Of a stretch of DNA of 13,146 nucleotides, positions 13,073-13,146 are shown piece by piece. The stretch is from positions 1-13,146 of the forward strand of contig JANQKH010000538.1 in the NCBI GenBank assembly GCA_028281215.1, in the 5' to 3' direction. The DNA comes from Phycisphaeraceae bacterium. GTDB lineage: Bacteria > Planctomycetota > Phycisphaerae > Phycisphaerales > Phycisphaeraceae. Each line of letters opens with the position of its first letter. The stretch's first letter is position 1. Made by a program: the position numbers and the translations under genes. The notes under the pieces are model-generated. The model made no database searches, was not told the DNA's origin, and saw nothing but the letters and a program-made list of their open reading frames with translations.

Positions 13073-13136
13073 GGAACAAAGAACAAAACGTTGGGCTTCG
13101 CTGCGCCGCGGATACGCGTTGTGTTCTTCCTTCCGG
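13071..13136. repeat. 20-base imperfect inverted repeat (hairpin) before the tail lipoprotein
   Basis: Bases 13071-13090 and 13117-13136 are inverted copies matching at 17 of 20 positions; as RNA on the minus strand this gives 17 standard pairs, one G-U and two mismatches around a 26-base loop. The 3' arm reaches into the lipoprotein's GGAGG. It could end an upstream transcript, hide the ribosome site or be a REP-like element. Confidence 0.6.
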
Positions 13137-13146
13137 GCGCGCCTGG

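Noticed and set aside
13088..13097. Integron attC core (GTTGGGC fits GTTRRRY)
   Set aside because: It lies in the loop of the inverted repeat, where attC cores sit at the outer ends of the arms. No partner RYYYAAC site, cassette or integrase is present.

Overview
The first ~12.2 kb look like one bacterial chromosome segment, most likely a planctomycete, possibly Phycisphaerae-like. That placement is inferred from family habits: a CGYNLRG-type zinc ribbon, a prepilin-type protein ending in a TDAHAER-like tail (compare the FADGHV ends of DUF1559-like proteins), a secreted FG-GAP protein, and moderate-to-high GC. From about 12,200 to the right end, base composition and gene style change in the middle of a reading frame. 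I read this ~950-base tail as foreign to the rest, by misassembly or recombination.

Layout, left to right. Plus strand: the 3' end of a rhombotail-like lipoprotein gene (1-479), a secreted coiled-coil protein (743-1741), and directly after it a small membrane zinc-ribbon protein that needs a one-base correction in a T run to be read from its start (1743-2071). Minus strand: a GAF-GGDEF diguanylate cyclase (2083-3168), convergent with the zinc-ribbon gene. Plus strand: a thioredoxin-fold protein (3370-3981) overlapping a secreted endonuclease/exonuclease/phosphatase-family protein (3978-4871). Minus strand, read from 11,300 down to 4,890: FG-GAP propeller protein, DUF971 protein, thioredoxin-like [2Fe-2S] ferredoxin, RRM RNA-binding protein, Na/phosphate symporter with PhoU tail, prepilin-type protein, SMR efflux protein. 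Plus strand: a coiled-coil protein (from 11,513) cut off at ~12,199. Minus strand in the tail: a lipoprotein whose 3' end is lost at the junction (12,200-13,062).

The genes are mostly ordinary housekeeping and envelope functions: c-di-GMP signalling, redox/Fe-S, phosphate uptake, drug efflux and secreted proteins. I see no tRNA, rRNA, CRISPR array, insertion sequence, phage module or obvious defence system. No gene-free stretch exceeds 300 bases; the longest are 480-742, 11,301-11,512 and 3,169-3,369.

The features that ordinary annotation does not explain are a short repeat built on CAATGACCAA lying at the stop codons of three minus-strand genes (two copies are perfect inverted repeats), a foldable leader before the 11,513 gene, the one-base frameshift in the zinc-ribbon gene, the sequence break at ~12,200, and a strong imperfect hairpin in front of the tail lipoprotein. 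I did not find a convincing new multi-gene system.
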